In this document: in pieces, positions 9,256-18,167 of the stretch
Position numbering within the stretch: the stretch's first letter is position 1
Layout: each line of letters starts with the position of its first letter
The notes under the pieces: model-generated
Seen by the model: only the letters and a program-made list of their open reading frames with translations
What the model was told of the DNA's origin: nothing
Database searches by the model: none
Source: Rubrivirga marina
GTDB lineage: Bacteria; Bacteroidota; Rhodothermia; Rhodothermales; Rubricoccaceae
Length of the DNA stretch: 64,000 nt
Direction: 5' to 3'
NCBI RefSeq assembly: GCF_002283365.1
Contig: NZ_MQWD01000001.1
Coordinates: 931,694 to 995,693, forward strand
Program-made: the position numbers and the translations under genes

Positions 9256-10359
9256 ATGCGGTGTATCGTCCTTGCCCTGTTGTGTCTGCTCGTGGCGCTC
9301 GCCGCTCCCCGCGCCATCGCCCAGATCGATCGCCCCACGCCCGATGAACTGGCGGCCTTCGACGCCTTCGCCGACTCGTTCCTGACCGAGCGGACCATTC
9401 CCGGCGCGCTCGTCGCCCTCGCCTCGGGCGGCGAGGTCGTGCTGACGCGGACGTACGGCCTGGCCGACGTCGAACTGGCCGTGCCCGTCAGCGACAGCAC
9501 GGTGTTCGAGATCGGGTCGATCAGCAAGCAGTTCGTCGCCGTCGCGGTGATGCGGCTGGTCGAGGAAGGCGCACTCGGCCTCGACGACCCGATCCAACAG
9601 CACCTGCCCGAGATCCCGAGCGAGTGGTACGGCGCGACGGTCCGCCAGCTGCTCACCCACACGTCGGGCATCCCGGACTACGAGGAGATCCGGAGCTACG
9701 ACGTGTACCGGTTCCGGCTCACGCCGGAGGAGATCATCCAGATCGCCCACTCGCGGCCGATGGACTTCCCGCCGGGGACCGGCTGGTACTACAGCAACAC
9801 GGGGTACGTCCTCCTCAGCCGGATCGTGGAGCGGGTCGAGGGCCAGCCGCTCGGGCGCGTGCTGGCGACCCGCATCTTCGGGCCGCTCGGCATGACGCAG
9901 ACCCGCCTCGCCGACCCCGAGGCCATCATCCCCCATCGGGCCTCGGGCTACTGGGTCGACCGGACGGGCGCCCTCATCAACCGCCCGCCGACGGAGACGT
10001 CGTCGACGTTGGGCGCGGGCGGGCTGCTGTCGTCGGCCCGCGACCTCGCGCGTTGGGACGCGGCCCTCGACGGCGCCGCCCTCCTCTCGGAGGCGTCCAA
10101 GGCCGAGATGTGGGCGCCGGTCGCGGCCCCTGGCCTCGAGGCGCCCGAGTACGGGTTCGGGTGGGAGCTCGCGCCGTACCGCGGGCTCCGGACGCACCGG
10201 CACAGCGGGCAGGTGGCCGGCTTCACGGCCTACTTCGCGCGCTTCCCCGATCAGGACGCGGCGGTCATCGTGTTCCTCAACCGGTACCAGGCGCAGTCGT
10301 GGCCGCTCATCGAGCGGGCGCTCGACACGCTCGTTCCCGGACTCGACCCCCCGGAGTAG
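9256..10359 (+). CDS. Secreted serine hydrolase, class C beta-lactamase family
   Basis: This 367-aa protein has a clear signal peptide (MRCIVLALLCLLVALA...AIAQ), and the ATG is chosen for that reason. The motifs are S88-I-S-K91, Tyr179 in YSNTGY (a complete YxN), and HSGQVAGF at the KTG position. It is a distant paralogue of the gene at 1053, with which it shares layout (FEIGSISKQF versus FVIASITKTF; THTSGI versus QQTSGI). A function as D-Ala-D-Ala peptidase, esterase or peptidase cannot be separated by sequence. Confidence 0.87.
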   Translation: MRCIVLALLCLLVALAAPRAIAQIDRPTPDELAAFDAFADSFLTERTIPGALVALASGGEVVLTRTYGLADVELAVPVSDSTVFEIGSISKQFVAVAVMRLVEEGALGLDDPIQQHLPEIPSEWYGATVRQLLTHTSGIPDYEEIRSYDVYRFRLTPEEIIQIAHSRPMDFPPGTGWYYSNTGYVLLSRIVERVEGQPLGRVLATRIFGPLGMTQTRLADPEAIIPHRASGYWVDRTGALINRPPTETSSTLGAGGLLSSARDLARWDAALDGAALLSEASKAEMWAPVAAPGLEAPEYGFGWELAPYRGLRTHRHSGQVAGFTAYFARFPDQDAAVIVFLNRYQAQSWPLIERALDTLVPGLDPPE

Positions 10360-10373
10360 GACGCGGGCCCTGT

Positions 10374-10393
10374 CCACCTCGGCGCCGAGGCGG
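10374..10393. repeat. CCGCCTCGG-family palindrome (copy after 9256-10359)
   Basis: CCTCGGC meets GCCGAGG with no loop, 15 nt after the stop. The flanking positions extend the arms imperfectly. It is placed as a terminator would be but has no T tract. Confidence 0.6.
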
Positions 10394-10623
10394 GCGAAGT
10401 CGCGAGGGCACGAGACGAGGGCGGCTCGTCCGGCCGGCCCTCGTTCGGCTGCCGCGGTAGGCGGGGGCGGAGAGTCCCACGTGGGGGCAGGAGGCGTAAC
10501 CTCCGGGCACTCGCATCGAGGCGGCCCCGGAGATCGATCGGTCGTTCTCCGGCGTCCCGCGCTCCTCTCGAGGTCAGGGCGCCCGACCCGAGCGGTCCTC
10601 CCACAGGCTGAAGTCGACGACCC

Positions 10624-12012
10624 ATGATCCAAGAGACCCCGGGGACCCCGAAGGACGAGCGGGCCTCGCACGGCATCCCATTCGGTGAGGCCGTCCGCGT
10701 GTGGGTCCGGGTCGCCCTGTACAGCTTTGGCGGGCCGGCGGGCCAGATCGCCGTGATGCACCGCCTCCTCGTCGAGGAGAAGCGGTGGGTGAGCGAGGAC
10801 CGGTTCCTCCACGCAATGAACTACTGCATGCTGCTCCCTGGGCCCGAGGCCCAGCAGCTCGCCACCTACGTCGGGTGGCTGCTCCACCGGACGAAGGGCG
10901 GGCTCGTCGCTGGGGGGCTCTTTATCCTGCCCGGGTTCGTCTCGATCCTGGTGCTCAGCGTGCTGTACGCGGCGTTCCAGGAGACGACGCTCGTCCAGGC
11001 GCTCTTCTACGGGCTCAAGCCCGCCGTGCTGGCGGTGGTCGTGGAGGCCGTCGTCCGCATCGGGCGGCGGGCGCTCAAGAACGGGGTGATGGTCGGGCTG
11101 GCCGCCCTGGCGTTCGTGGCCATCTTCTTCCTCGACGTCCCGTTCCCGGTCATCGTGCTCGGCGCGGGGCTCGTCGGGTTCCTCGGCAGTCGGTTCCGCG
11201 AGGACCTGTTCCTCGTGATCCGGGGGGCCGAGGCGAAGGAGGGGGACTCCGACTCGTTCGCCACCGATGGCCTGGTCGAGGCGACCCGCCCCCCGATCGC
11301 GCAGACGGTCCGGACGGCGGGCGTCTGGCTGTTCGTTTGGCTCGCCCCGCTGGCCGTGATGGCGGCGGTGCTGGGGACGTCGAACGTGTTCGTCCAGGAG
11401 GGGCTGTTCTTCAGCAAGGCGGCCGTCGTGACCTTCGGCGGGGCCTACGCCGTGCTCGCCTACATCGCGCAGCAGGCCGTCGACACGTACGGGTGGCTCC
11501 GGCCGGGCGAGATGCTCGACGGGCTCGGGATGGCCGAGACGACGCCGGGCCCGCTCGTCCAGGTCGTCCAGTTCGTCGGCTTTATGGGGGCCTATCGCTT
11601 CGCGTCCGGGCTCGACCCGGTGGTGGCGGGCGTGATCGGCTCGGTCGTCACCACGTGGGTGACCTTCGCGCCGTGCTTCCTGTGGATCTTCCTTGGCGCG
11701 CCGTACATCGAGTATCTGCGTGGCAGGAAGGCGCTCACGAGCGCGCTCTCCGCCATCACGGCCGCCGTGGTCGGCGTGATCCTGAACCTCGCGGTGTGGT
11801 TCGCGCTCCACACCCTGTTCGGTGAGGTCGACGAGGTGGTCTGGAACGGCGTCCGGCTGTTCCGGCCCGTGTGGGCGTCCGTAGACCCGGCCGCCGTCGT
11901 CATCGCCGTGCTCTCGGCCGTCGCGCTCTTCCGGTTCAAGGTGGGCATGATCCAGACGCTGGGCCTGAGCGCCGCGGCAGGGATCGTCTACTACTGGACG
12001 TTCCTCGCGTGA
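10624..12012 (+). CDS. chrA: Chromate transporter ChrA (CHR family)
   Basis: This 462-aa integral membrane protein is a long-chain CHR protein with two homologous halves. The N-terminal half shows the signature SFGGPAGQIAVMHRLLVEEKRW and the LLPGPEAQQLATYVGW block. The second half repeats it as VVTFGGAYAVLAYIAQQAV and TPGPLVQVVQFVGF. ChrA exports chromate, coupled to the proton gradient. About ten hydrophobic segments are visible. It stands alone, with gaps of 264 nt before and 147 nt after and no ChrB or sensor nearby. Confidence 0.93.
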   Translation: MIQETPGTPKDERASHGIPFGEAVRVWVRVALYSFGGPAGQIAVMHRLLVEEKRWVSEDRFLHAMNYCMLLPGPEAQQLATYVGWLLHRTKGGLVAGGLFILPGFVSILVLSVLYAAFQETTLVQALFYGLKPAVLAVVVEAVVRIGRRALKNGVMVGLAALAFVAIFFLDVPFPVIVLGAGLVGFLGSRFREDLFLVIRGAEAKEGDSDSFATDGLVEATRPPIAQTVRTAGVWLFVWLAPLAVMAAVLGTSNVFVQEGLFFSKAAVVTFGGAYAVLAYIAQQAVDTYGWLRPGEMLDGLGMAETTPGPLVQVVQFVGFMGAYRFASGLDPVVAGVIGSVVTTWVTFAPCFLWIFLGAPYIEYLRGRKALTSALSAITAAVVGVILNLAVWFALHTLFGEVDEVVWNGVRLFRPVWASVDPAAVVIAVLSAVALFRFKVGMIQTLGLSAAAGIVYYWTFLA

Positions 12013-12037
12013 GGCGGCGGACGGGGGCCTCCGCCTC
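12011..12037. repeat. Inverted GAGGCGG/CCGCCTC pair after chrA
   Basis: The arms GAGGCGG and CCGCCTC start within the chrA stop region. The half-sites are those of the window-wide palindrome family but in swapped order. A run of seven T (about 12083-12089) lies about 45 nt further on. Confidence 0.4.
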
Positions 12038-12159
12038 GCCGACGTCGACCGGACCCTGGGCCGCCGCAATGAGGGGGTGCGATTTTTTTAGCAGTCGGTG
12101 TAACCCTCGGCCCGGTCCGTTCGTCGGGCTGGCGTCCTCTCTCGCCTGCCTCTCGACTC

Positions 12160-14865
12160 GTGGTCACTCTCTACCGTCTGGTCCTCGCTGTCCTCCTGCT
12201 GGCGCCCTCCCTCGCGGTCGCTCAAGGCACCCGGCCTCCCGCTGACGACCTCGCCCTCCGGGCGGTCCCCGTGGGGAAGGCCGACGAGCCTCGCGTCGAC
12301 GGGCGCCTCGACGAGGCCGTCTGGGCCACGGCCCCGAAGGCCGGCGACTTCGTCCAGCGCGTCCCGAACCCCGGCGACCCGGCCAGCGAGCGGACCGAGG
12401 TGGCCGTGCTCTACGGCGATGCCGCGCTCTACGTCGGGTTCACGTGCTGGGTCCGGGACCCCGCGACGATCGTCGCGCGCCTCGCCCGCCGCGACGAGTT
12501 CGTCGGGAGCGACCTCGTCGCGGTCATGTTCGACTCATACGACGACGACCGGACGGGCTTCTTCTTCGGCGTGACGGCGGCCGGCGTCGAGCAGGACCTC
12601 CTCCTGTACAACGACACGAACGAGGACAGCTCGTGGGATGCCGTCTGGGACGGGAAGGCCGCTCGCTTCGAGGACGAGACGGGCGCCGGCTACACCGTCG
12701 AGATGCGGATCCCGTTCTCGCAGCTCCGCTACCAGACGGGCCCCGGGCCCGAGGTCTGGGGCGTCGAGTTCCAGCGCCGCGTGCCGGCCACGGGCGAGGA
12801 CACGTTCTGGGCGCCGATCCTTCCCGACGTCGACGGCGTCGTCTCGCGGTTCGGCCGGCTCGACGGGCTCGACGTCCAGCGCGCGCCGCGGCAGGTCGAG
12901 ATCCTGCCCTACGCCGTGGCCCAACTCGACCGCGCGCCGGGCGACGTCGCCGACCCGTTCTACTCCGAGAACGACGTGTCGCCGAACGTCGGGTTCGACG
13001 CCAAGGTCGGGCTGACGTCGAACCTCACGCTGACGGCCACGGTGAACCCGGACTTCGGGCAGGTCGAGGCCGACCCGGCCGTCGTGAACCTGTCGCAGTT
13101 CGAGGTCTTCTTCGACGAGCGCCGGCCGTTCTTCGTCGAGGGCGTCGACATCTTCAACTACGGCCGGACCCTGACGAATAACGTGTCCTATCGGCCGACG
13201 TTCTTCTACTCGCGGCGGATCGGGCGGTCGCCCGTACGCGACGTGGGCGGGCCGGGCATCGCGTACGTCGACAGCCCCACGCAGACGCCGATCGCGACGG
13301 CGGTCAAGGTGAGCGGGAAGATGGGCCCGTGGTCGGTCGGCCTGCTCGATGCCGTGACGCTGGAGGAATCCGCCCGCTACGTGACGTCCGACGGGGACCG
13401 GCTCACGACGCCGGTCGAGCCGCTCTCGAACTACCTCGTCGGGCGCGTCCGCCGCGACTTCCGGCAGGGCGGGACGGTCGTCGGCGGGATCGTCACGGCC
13501 GCGAACCGGCGGATGGGCGGCGAGGGCCTGTTCGACGCGCTCACGCCGTCGGGCGCGTACCTGGGCGGGGTCGACTTCGAGCACCGGTTCGCCGAGCGGC
13601 GGTGGTCGGTGAGCGGCGTGGCCGCGGCCTCGACCGTCCACGGCGACGCAGCCTATCTCACGCGGGTCCAGAACGGCCCCCAGCGCTACTTCGGCCGCCC
13701 CGACGCCGACCACCTCGAGGTCGACCCGACGCGGACCTCGCTCAGCGGGTTCTACTCTGAGCTCTCGGTCCAGCGGAGCGTCGAGAGCTCGTGGGACGCC
13801 TCGCTGACGGGCAACGTGGTCACGCCGGGCTTCGAGATCAACGACCTCGGCTTCCAGTCGCGCGCCGACGTCGCGACGCTCAACTACTTCGTGGGCCGCC
13901 GCGAGGCGGAGCCGGCCTGGCTCCGCCAGTACAGTCTCTACCACTACGGTGGGGCCGGGATGAACTTCGACGGAGACCGCGTGCAGCACTACTACGGGTT
14001 CGGCAGCTACGCCGAGTTCCCCAACCGGTGGTCCGCCAACGCCGGGCTGCAGTTCACGGCGCCGCAGCAGAACGACCGGCTCACGCGCGGCGGCCCCATC
14101 GCCGCGCGCCCGCCCGACTGGGGCCTCGACCTCGGCGTCTCGACGGACGAGAGCAAGAAAGTCTCCGGTGGGATCTCGGGCGGCTACCGGACCGAGTTCG
14201 CCAACGACTACGCCGGCGCGCCGCCGGAGTACGACCAGTACGTCGGGGCCGAGCTGACCGTCCGGCCCAGCAACGCGCTCTCCATCTCGATCGAGCCCGA
14301 GTACAGCCGGGAGCTCGACACCGACCAGTTCGTCCGGTTCGTCGAGGCCGCCGAGGCCGCGTCCACGTTCGGCACGCGGTACGTCTTCGCCGACATCCGG
14401 CAGGAGGCGTTCAGCCTCGGCCTCCGCACGAACTGGACGTTCACGCCCGACCTCTCGCTCCAGCTCTACGCCCAGCCGTTCGTCCTCTCGGGCCGGTACT
14501 CGAACTACAAGGAGTTCACGACGCCGGGCTCGTACGACTTCGACGTGTACGGCGTCGTGCGCGGCTCGGCCACGCCGGTCACGAACGACTCGGGCGCCGT
14601 GACGGGCTTCACCATCGACCCCGGCGACGGCGGCGACCCGTTCGAGGTGGAGGACGTCGACTTCAACTTCCGCTCGCTACGCGGCAACGCCGTGTTGCGG
14701 TGGGAGTACCGGCCGGGGAGCACGGTCTTCCTCGTGTGGCAGCAGCTCCGCAACGAGTCGGCGTTGTACGACGGCTTCGGCGTGGGGGAGGAGTTGGGCG
14801 AGGTGTTTCGCGCGCCGGTCCAGAACGTGTTCCTGATCAAGGCCTCGTACTGGTTCGGGCTGTGA
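12160..14865 (+). CDS. DUF5916 outer-membrane protein with N-terminal CBM9-like domain
   Basis: This 901-aa protein opens with a signal peptide from a GTG start (VTLYRLVLAVLLLAPSLAVAQ). Residues about 40-230 form a CBM9-like sandwich (VDGRLDEAVWATAPKA...FVQR, VAVLYGDAALYVGF), followed by the DUF5916 region (NPDFGQVEADPAVVNLSQFE, DERRPFFVEGVDIF), the usual order in this family. The C-terminal half is rich in alternating aromatic and polar strands and ends in an aromatic-rich strand (VFLIKASYWFGL), as expected for a beta-barrel in the outer membrane. The function of DUF5916 proteins is not established; a role in sugar or peptide uptake is often assumed. Confidence 0.85.
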   Translation: MVTLYRLVLAVLLLAPSLAVAQGTRPPADDLALRAVPVGKADEPRVDGRLDEAVWATAPKAGDFVQRVPNPGDPASERTEVAVLYGDAALYVGFTCWVRDPATIVARLARRDEFVGSDLVAVMFDSYDDDRTGFFFGVTAAGVEQDLLLYNDTNEDSSWDAVWDGKAARFEDETGAGYTVEMRIPFSQLRYQTGPGPEVWGVEFQRRVPATGEDTFWAPILPDVDGVVSRFGRLDGLDVQRAPRQVEILPYAVAQLDRAPGDVADPFYSENDVSPNVGFDAKVGLTSNLTLTATVNPDFGQVEADPAVVNLSQFEVFFDERRPFFVEGVDIFNYGRTLTNNVSYRPTFFYSRRIGRSPVRDVGGPGIAYVDSPTQTPIATAVKVSGKMGPWSVGLLDAVTLEESARYVTSDGDRLTTPVEPLSNYLVGRVRRDFRQGGTVVGGIVTAANRRMGGEGLFDALTPSGAYLGGVDFEHRFAERRWSVSGVAAASTVHGDAAYLTRVQNGPQRYFGRPDADHLEVDPTRTSLSGFYSELSVQRSVESSWDASLTGNVVTPGFEINDLGFQSRADVATLNYFVGRREAEPAWLRQYSLYHYGGAGMNFDGDRVQHYYGFGSYAEFPNRWSANAGLQFTAPQQNDRLTRGGPIAARPPDWGLDLGVSTDESKKVSGGISGGYRTEFANDYAGAPPEYDQYVGAELTVRPSNALSISIEPEYSRELDTDQFVRFVEAAEAASTFGTRYVFADIRQEAFSLGLRTNWTFTPDLSLQLYAQPFVLSGRYSNYKEFTTPGSYDFDVYGVVRGSATPVTNDSGAVTGFTIDPGDGGDPFEVEDVDFNFRSLRGNAVLRWEYRPGSTVFLVWQQLRNESALYDGFGVGEELGEVFRAPVQNVFLIKASYWFGL

Positions 14866-14872
14866 CTCCCTC

Positions 14873-14890
14873 CGCCTCGGTGCCGAGGCG
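14873..14890. repeat. CCGCCTCGG-family palindrome (copy after 12160-14865)
   Basis: CGCCTCGG-TG-CCGAGGCG lies 7 nt after the DUF5916 stop. Confidence 0.65.
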
Positions 14891-14998
14891 CGGCACCCAC
14901 CGCCGGTAGGGGCAATTCGCCGAGTCGCCCCTGCGGGGAGGCGCGGGCGTTCCGGTGAGTGGATCGGCCCGACCTTGCCGCCGACCGCCCGATCCGCC

Positions 14999-15457
14999 GT
15001 GCCCTCGATTCGCCCTGCCCGGCCCGCCGAGGCCGACCGACTGACGGAGATCGCCCTCGCGGCGAAGCGCCACTGGGGCTACCCGGAAACGTGGATGGAC
15101 GCGTGGCGCGACGCCCTCGCGTTCACGCCGGATGGGGTCGAGGCCCACCTCGTCCACGTCGCCACCGAGGCGGACGACGTCCCGGTCGCCTGCGTCGCGC
15201 TGTCGGTCGATGGCGACGCGGTCGAGCTGGAGCACCTCTGGGTCGAGCCGGCGGCGATGGGCCGCGGCCTGGGGCGGGCGCTGTTCGAGCACGCCGTGCG
15301 GGTCGCTCGCGACGCTGGCGGCACGGCCCTCTTCATCGACTCCGACCCGTTCGCGGAGCCGTTCTACCAGCGGATGGGCGCCGAGCGCGTCGGGTGGACG
15401 CGGGCCGACGTCCTCGGCGAGCGGCGGGAGCTGCCTCGGCTGCGGTTCGACCTGTGA
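14999..15457 (+). CDS. GNAT family N-acetyltransferase
   Basis: This protein of about 152 aa starts from a GTG (a TTG at 14975 is the alternative). It opens with SIRPARPAEADRLTEIALAAKRHWGYP, a common start for GNATs of the ElaA/PhnO-like group. The acetyl-CoA loop is VEPAAMGRGLGRALF (RGLGRA), and the C-terminal part contains DSDPFAEPFYQRMGAERVG. No cognate substrate gene is adjacent. It is unrelated to the GNAT at 8671 beyond the fold. Confidence 0.82.
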   Translation: MPSIRPARPAEADRLTEIALAAKRHWGYPETWMDAWRDALAFTPDGVEAHLVHVATEADDVPVACVALSVDGDAVELEHLWVEPAAMGRGLGRALFEHAVRVARDAGGTALFIDSDPFAEPFYQRMGAERVGWTRADVLGERRELPRLRFDL

Positions 15458-15520
15458 GCCGGCCGCGACACACGGGCGTCACACGTTCGCCGTAGCCTCC
15501 GGCGCCTTTCCGCCCCCTCC

Positions 15521-15940
15521 ATGGACCACCCCGCGCCCCTCACCTCCGCCTTCGACGTCACCGGTTGGGACGAGACCCCGACCGACGAGCCCTCGACCGG
15601 CCCCCGCCTCGCCCGCGCCACCGTCCGCAAGACGTTCCGCGGCGACCTCGACGGCGAGAGCGTGGCCGAGCTCCTGCTGTGCCAGGAGGACCCGTCCGAC
15701 CCGAGCGCCGGCGCCGGCTACGTGGCCTCCGAGGTCGTGACCGGGAGGCTTGCCGGGCGCGCGGGGACGTTCGTCGTCCAGCACGGCGGCGTGGTCGGCG
15801 GGGGCGACCCGCCGCGGTCGTTCGGGAACGTCGTGCCCGGGTCCGGGACGGGCGAGCTGGCGGGCCTCTCCGGCACCGTGACCTACGCCGCCGACGCCGA
15901 CGGCCACCGCGTCACGCTCGACCTCCGCTGGCCCGACTGA
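15521..15940 (+). CDS. DUF3224 domain protein
   Basis: This 139-aa cytosolic-looking protein has no signal. The pattern FDVTGWDE...., LARATVRKTFRGDLDGESVAELL, FVVQHGGV and the C-terminal GTGELAGLSGTVTYAADADGHRVTLDLRW matches the DUF3224 family, a small beta-barrel related in fold to allene-oxide-cyclase-like proteins. No biochemical role is established. It has its own downstream palindrome, so it is likely monocistronic. Confidence 0.85.
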   Translation: MDHPAPLTSAFDVTGWDETPTDEPSTGPRLARATVRKTFRGDLDGESVAELLLCQEDPSDPSAGAGYVASEVVTGRLAGRAGTFVVQHGGVVGGGDPPRSFGNVVPGSGTGELAGLSGTVTYAADADGHRVTLDLRWPD

Positions 15941-15951
15941 GCCGGGTCTGT

Positions 15952-15971
15952 CCACCTCGGGACCGAGGTGG
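15952..15971. repeat. CCACCTCGG palindrome with compensating change
   Basis: CCACCTCGG-GA-CCGAGGTGG lies 12 nt after the DUF3224 stop. Relative to the usual arms (CCGCCTCGG/CCGAGGCGG) both arms changed together (G to A and C to T), so pairing is preserved. Confidence 0.65.
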
Positions 15972-16039
15972 GGGTGGCGACCGGCCTCGCGGGGCGGGCA
16001 GAGGGAGCGGTGTATCCTTTTGGACCCGCCGCTGACGCC

Positions 16040-17479
16040 ATGCCCCGCTTCGTTCCTTTCCTGCTCGTCGCGTGGGTGATGGGCGCCCTCGCCCCGCTCG
16101 CCAGCGGGCAGGACGTGCGCGCCCGTGACCTTGGCATTCCGTTCGAGGGCGTCCCGGGGCCGCTCAACGCGATCACCGACGTGCCCGGCGTCGAGGTCGG
16201 CCACGCCACGATCATCGAGGGCGACGGCCCGCTCGTCAAGGGGGAGGGGCCGGTGCGGACGGGCGTGACGGCCCTCCTCCCGCGCGGCCGGGCGTTCGAC
16301 CCCGTCTTCGCCGCGACCTACGCGCTGAACGGGAACGGGGAGATGACGGGCGTCCACTGGATCGAGGAGTCCGGCTACCTCGAGACGCCGATCACCATCA
16401 CCAACACCTTCAGCGTCGGCGTCGTCCGCGACGCCGTCATCGCGTGGATGGACTCGACCGGGCTCAACGCGGACCCCGAGGGCGGGCTCTGGTACACGTA
16501 CCCGCTCGTGGCCGAGACGTACGACGTGCTGAACGACATCCTCGGCCAGCACGTCACGCGGGCCCACGCCTTCGAGGCGCTCGACGCCGCGGCGGGCGGG
16601 CCGGTCGCCGAGGGGAACGTGGGCGGCGGCACAGGGATGATCGCGCACCAGTTCAAGGGCGGGATCGGGACGGCCTCCCGGCTCACGGGGAGCGGCCACA
16701 CGCTCGGCGTCCTCGTCCAGGCCAACTACGGCGGCCGGGCCCGGTTCACGGTCGCGGGCGTGCCGGTCGGACGCGAGATCCCGGACCTCATGCCGAACTA
16801 CGACGTGCTCGCACGCGGCTCGATCATCGTCGTCGTGGCGACCGACGCCCCGCTCCTCCCGCCCCAACTCCAACGGCTCGCCGAGCGGGTCCCCCTCGCG
16901 ATCGGCCGGCTCGGCGGGCTCGGCTCGAACGGCTCCGGCGACATCTTCGTCGCCTTCTCGACGGGCAACCCGGGCGCGTGGGCGGCTCGCCCGACGGCGA
17001 CGCTCGACGTGCTCCCCAATGACGAAATGGACGGGCTGTTCGAGGCCACGGTCGAGGCGACCGAGGAGGCCATCCTCAACGCGATGGTGGCCGCCGAGAC
17101 CATGACGGGACGGGACAGCTTGACGGCCCACGCCCTCCCGCACGATCGGCTTTAGGACGCGCTCCGCGCGTACGGCCGCTACGTCGACCCGGCCACGCTC
17201 CCCCGTGCCGCCGCGGTGGACGCCGCCGGCCTCATGGCGTTGGCAGGCACGTACGCCGGGTCCGGTTCCTTCGCTGAGACCGAGATCCACGCGGTCGGCG
17301 GTGCCCTGTACCTGAGTCGGGGCGCGGACCGTCGCCGGATCGTCCGCCTCGCGGATGGGCGGTACCTGCTGCTCGGCACGAGCGGGCTCGAGATCGACGC
17401 GTCCGACGCGCCCGCCCGGCTCCGGCTCGTCCGCGGCGACCGAGTCCTCGCCGAGCTGGAGCGAACCGGGGACGAGTAG
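16040..17479 (+). pseudogene. P1 family (DmpA-type) aminopeptidase interrupted by an in-frame TAG at 17153-17155
   Basis: The first part (16040-17155, 371 aa) starts with a signal peptide (MPRFVPFLLVAWVMGALA...ASGQ). It has the P1 features: PGPLNAITDVPGVEVGHATI, GGGTGMIAHQFKGGIGTASR, and Gly260-Ser261 in ARGSIIVVVATDAPL, where members self-cleave to expose the nucleophile; NGSGDIFVAFSTGN follows. The frame stops within the conserved C-terminus (HALPHDRL-stop) but continues in the same frame with DALRAYGRYVDPATLP and an 87-108-residue tail up to 17479, immediately followed by a palindrome. The natural reading is a single nonsense change (or sequencing error). The truncated enzyme may still be active, since the nucleophile region is intact. 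Confidence 0.72.
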
Positions 17480-17483
17480 CTCT

Positions 17484-17505
17484 CCCGCCTCGACGTCGAG
17501 GCGGG
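17484..17505. repeat. Perfect 22-bp palindrome
   Basis: CCCGCCTCGAC/GTCGAGGCGGG has no loop and starts 5 nt after the end (17479) of the extended P1-peptidase frame. Its position supports 17479, not 17155, as the original gene end. Confidence 0.7.
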
Positions 17506-17576
17506 CGGAGTCGCAGAGGTGACAGGCGAGGTGGCACCGGCCGCGTGAACCATGCGGCGTTCCTCCCCACTCGCCC

Positions 17577-18125
17577 ATGAAGACGCAGTACTACACCGCG
17601 ACCAGCCTCGACGGCTTCATCGCCGACCCCGACCACTCGCTCGACTGGCTCCTCCAGTTCGGCATGACCGACGACTACCCCGACTTCATCCGGGACGTCG
17701 GCGCCGTCGCGATGGGCTCGACGACCTACGAGTGGGTCCTGGCCGACCTCGGAGGGGCGGAGACAGGCACGCCGTGGCCGTATGAGCAGCCGACGTGGGT
17801 GTTCACGTCGCGCGACCTCCCCGCGATCCCGGGCGCCGACGTGCGCTTCGTGCGCGGGGACGTCCGCCCGGTCCACGAGCAGATGGTGGCCGAGGCCGGT
17901 GGGAAGAACGTCTGGCTCGTCGGGGGCGGCGACCTGGTCGGGCAGTTCTGCGACCACGGCCTCGTCGACGAGTTGATCGTGACGGTCGCGCCGGTGACGC
18001 TGGGCGCGGGCGCTCCGCTCCTCCCGCGGCGGATCGCGACGCCCCCGCTCCGGCTCGTGTCGGCGACGACCCACAACGACACGTTCGTCCAGCTCCGCTA
18101 CGAGGTCCCACGGGAGCGCGAGTGA
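17577..18125 (+). CDS. Dihydrofolate reductase family protein (RibD C-terminal domain)
   Basis: This 182-aa protein has the RibD_C/DHFR-like pattern: YYTATSLDGFIADPD at the N-terminus, GAVAMGSTTYEWVL (the NADPH-binding GRxTY-like motif), WVFTSRDLP, the second nucleotide motif NVWLVGGGDLVGQF, and DELIVTVAPVTLGAGAPLLP at the C-terminus. Stand-alone members are putative NADPH-dependent reductases of unknown substrate and are unlikely to be the housekeeping FolA. It converges on the ABC transporter gene, with a shared palindrome in between. Confidence 0.87.
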   Translation: MKTQYYTATSLDGFIADPDHSLDWLLQFGMTDDYPDFIRDVGAVAMGSTTYEWVLADLGGAETGTPWPYEQPTWVFTSRDLPAIPGADVRFVRGDVRPVHEQMVAEAGGKNVWLVGGGDLVGQFCDHGLVDELIVTVAPVTLGAGAPLLPRRIATPPLRLVSATTHNDTFVQLRYEVPRERE

Positions 18126-18138
18126 CAGACGGCCTCCT

Positions 18139-18158
18139 CCGCCTCGGCGCCGAGGCGG
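18139..18158. repeat. Perfect 20-bp palindrome between convergent genes
   Basis: CCGCCTCGGC/GCCGAGGCGG lies 14 nt from the DHFR-like stop and 10 nt from the ABC-transporter stop. It could act as a bidirectional terminator. Confidence 0.7.
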
Positions 18159-18167
18159 GCGGAGTCG

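Noticed and set aside
9181-12069. 962-codon minus-strand open frame
   Set aside because: It covers two well-supported plus-strand genes; the His/Arg/Glu-rich composition is a shadow of GC-rich codon use.
12083-12089. T7 run as intrinsic terminator of chrA
   Set aside because: No stem ends directly before it; the nearest inverted pair (12011-12037) is about 45 nt away, so a promoter element is equally possible.
16010-16039. TATCCTTTTGG as a Bacteroidota-type -7 box for the P1 peptidase
   Set aside because: The spacing between TA and TTTG is two nucleotides too long for the known consensus and no -33 partner is convincing.
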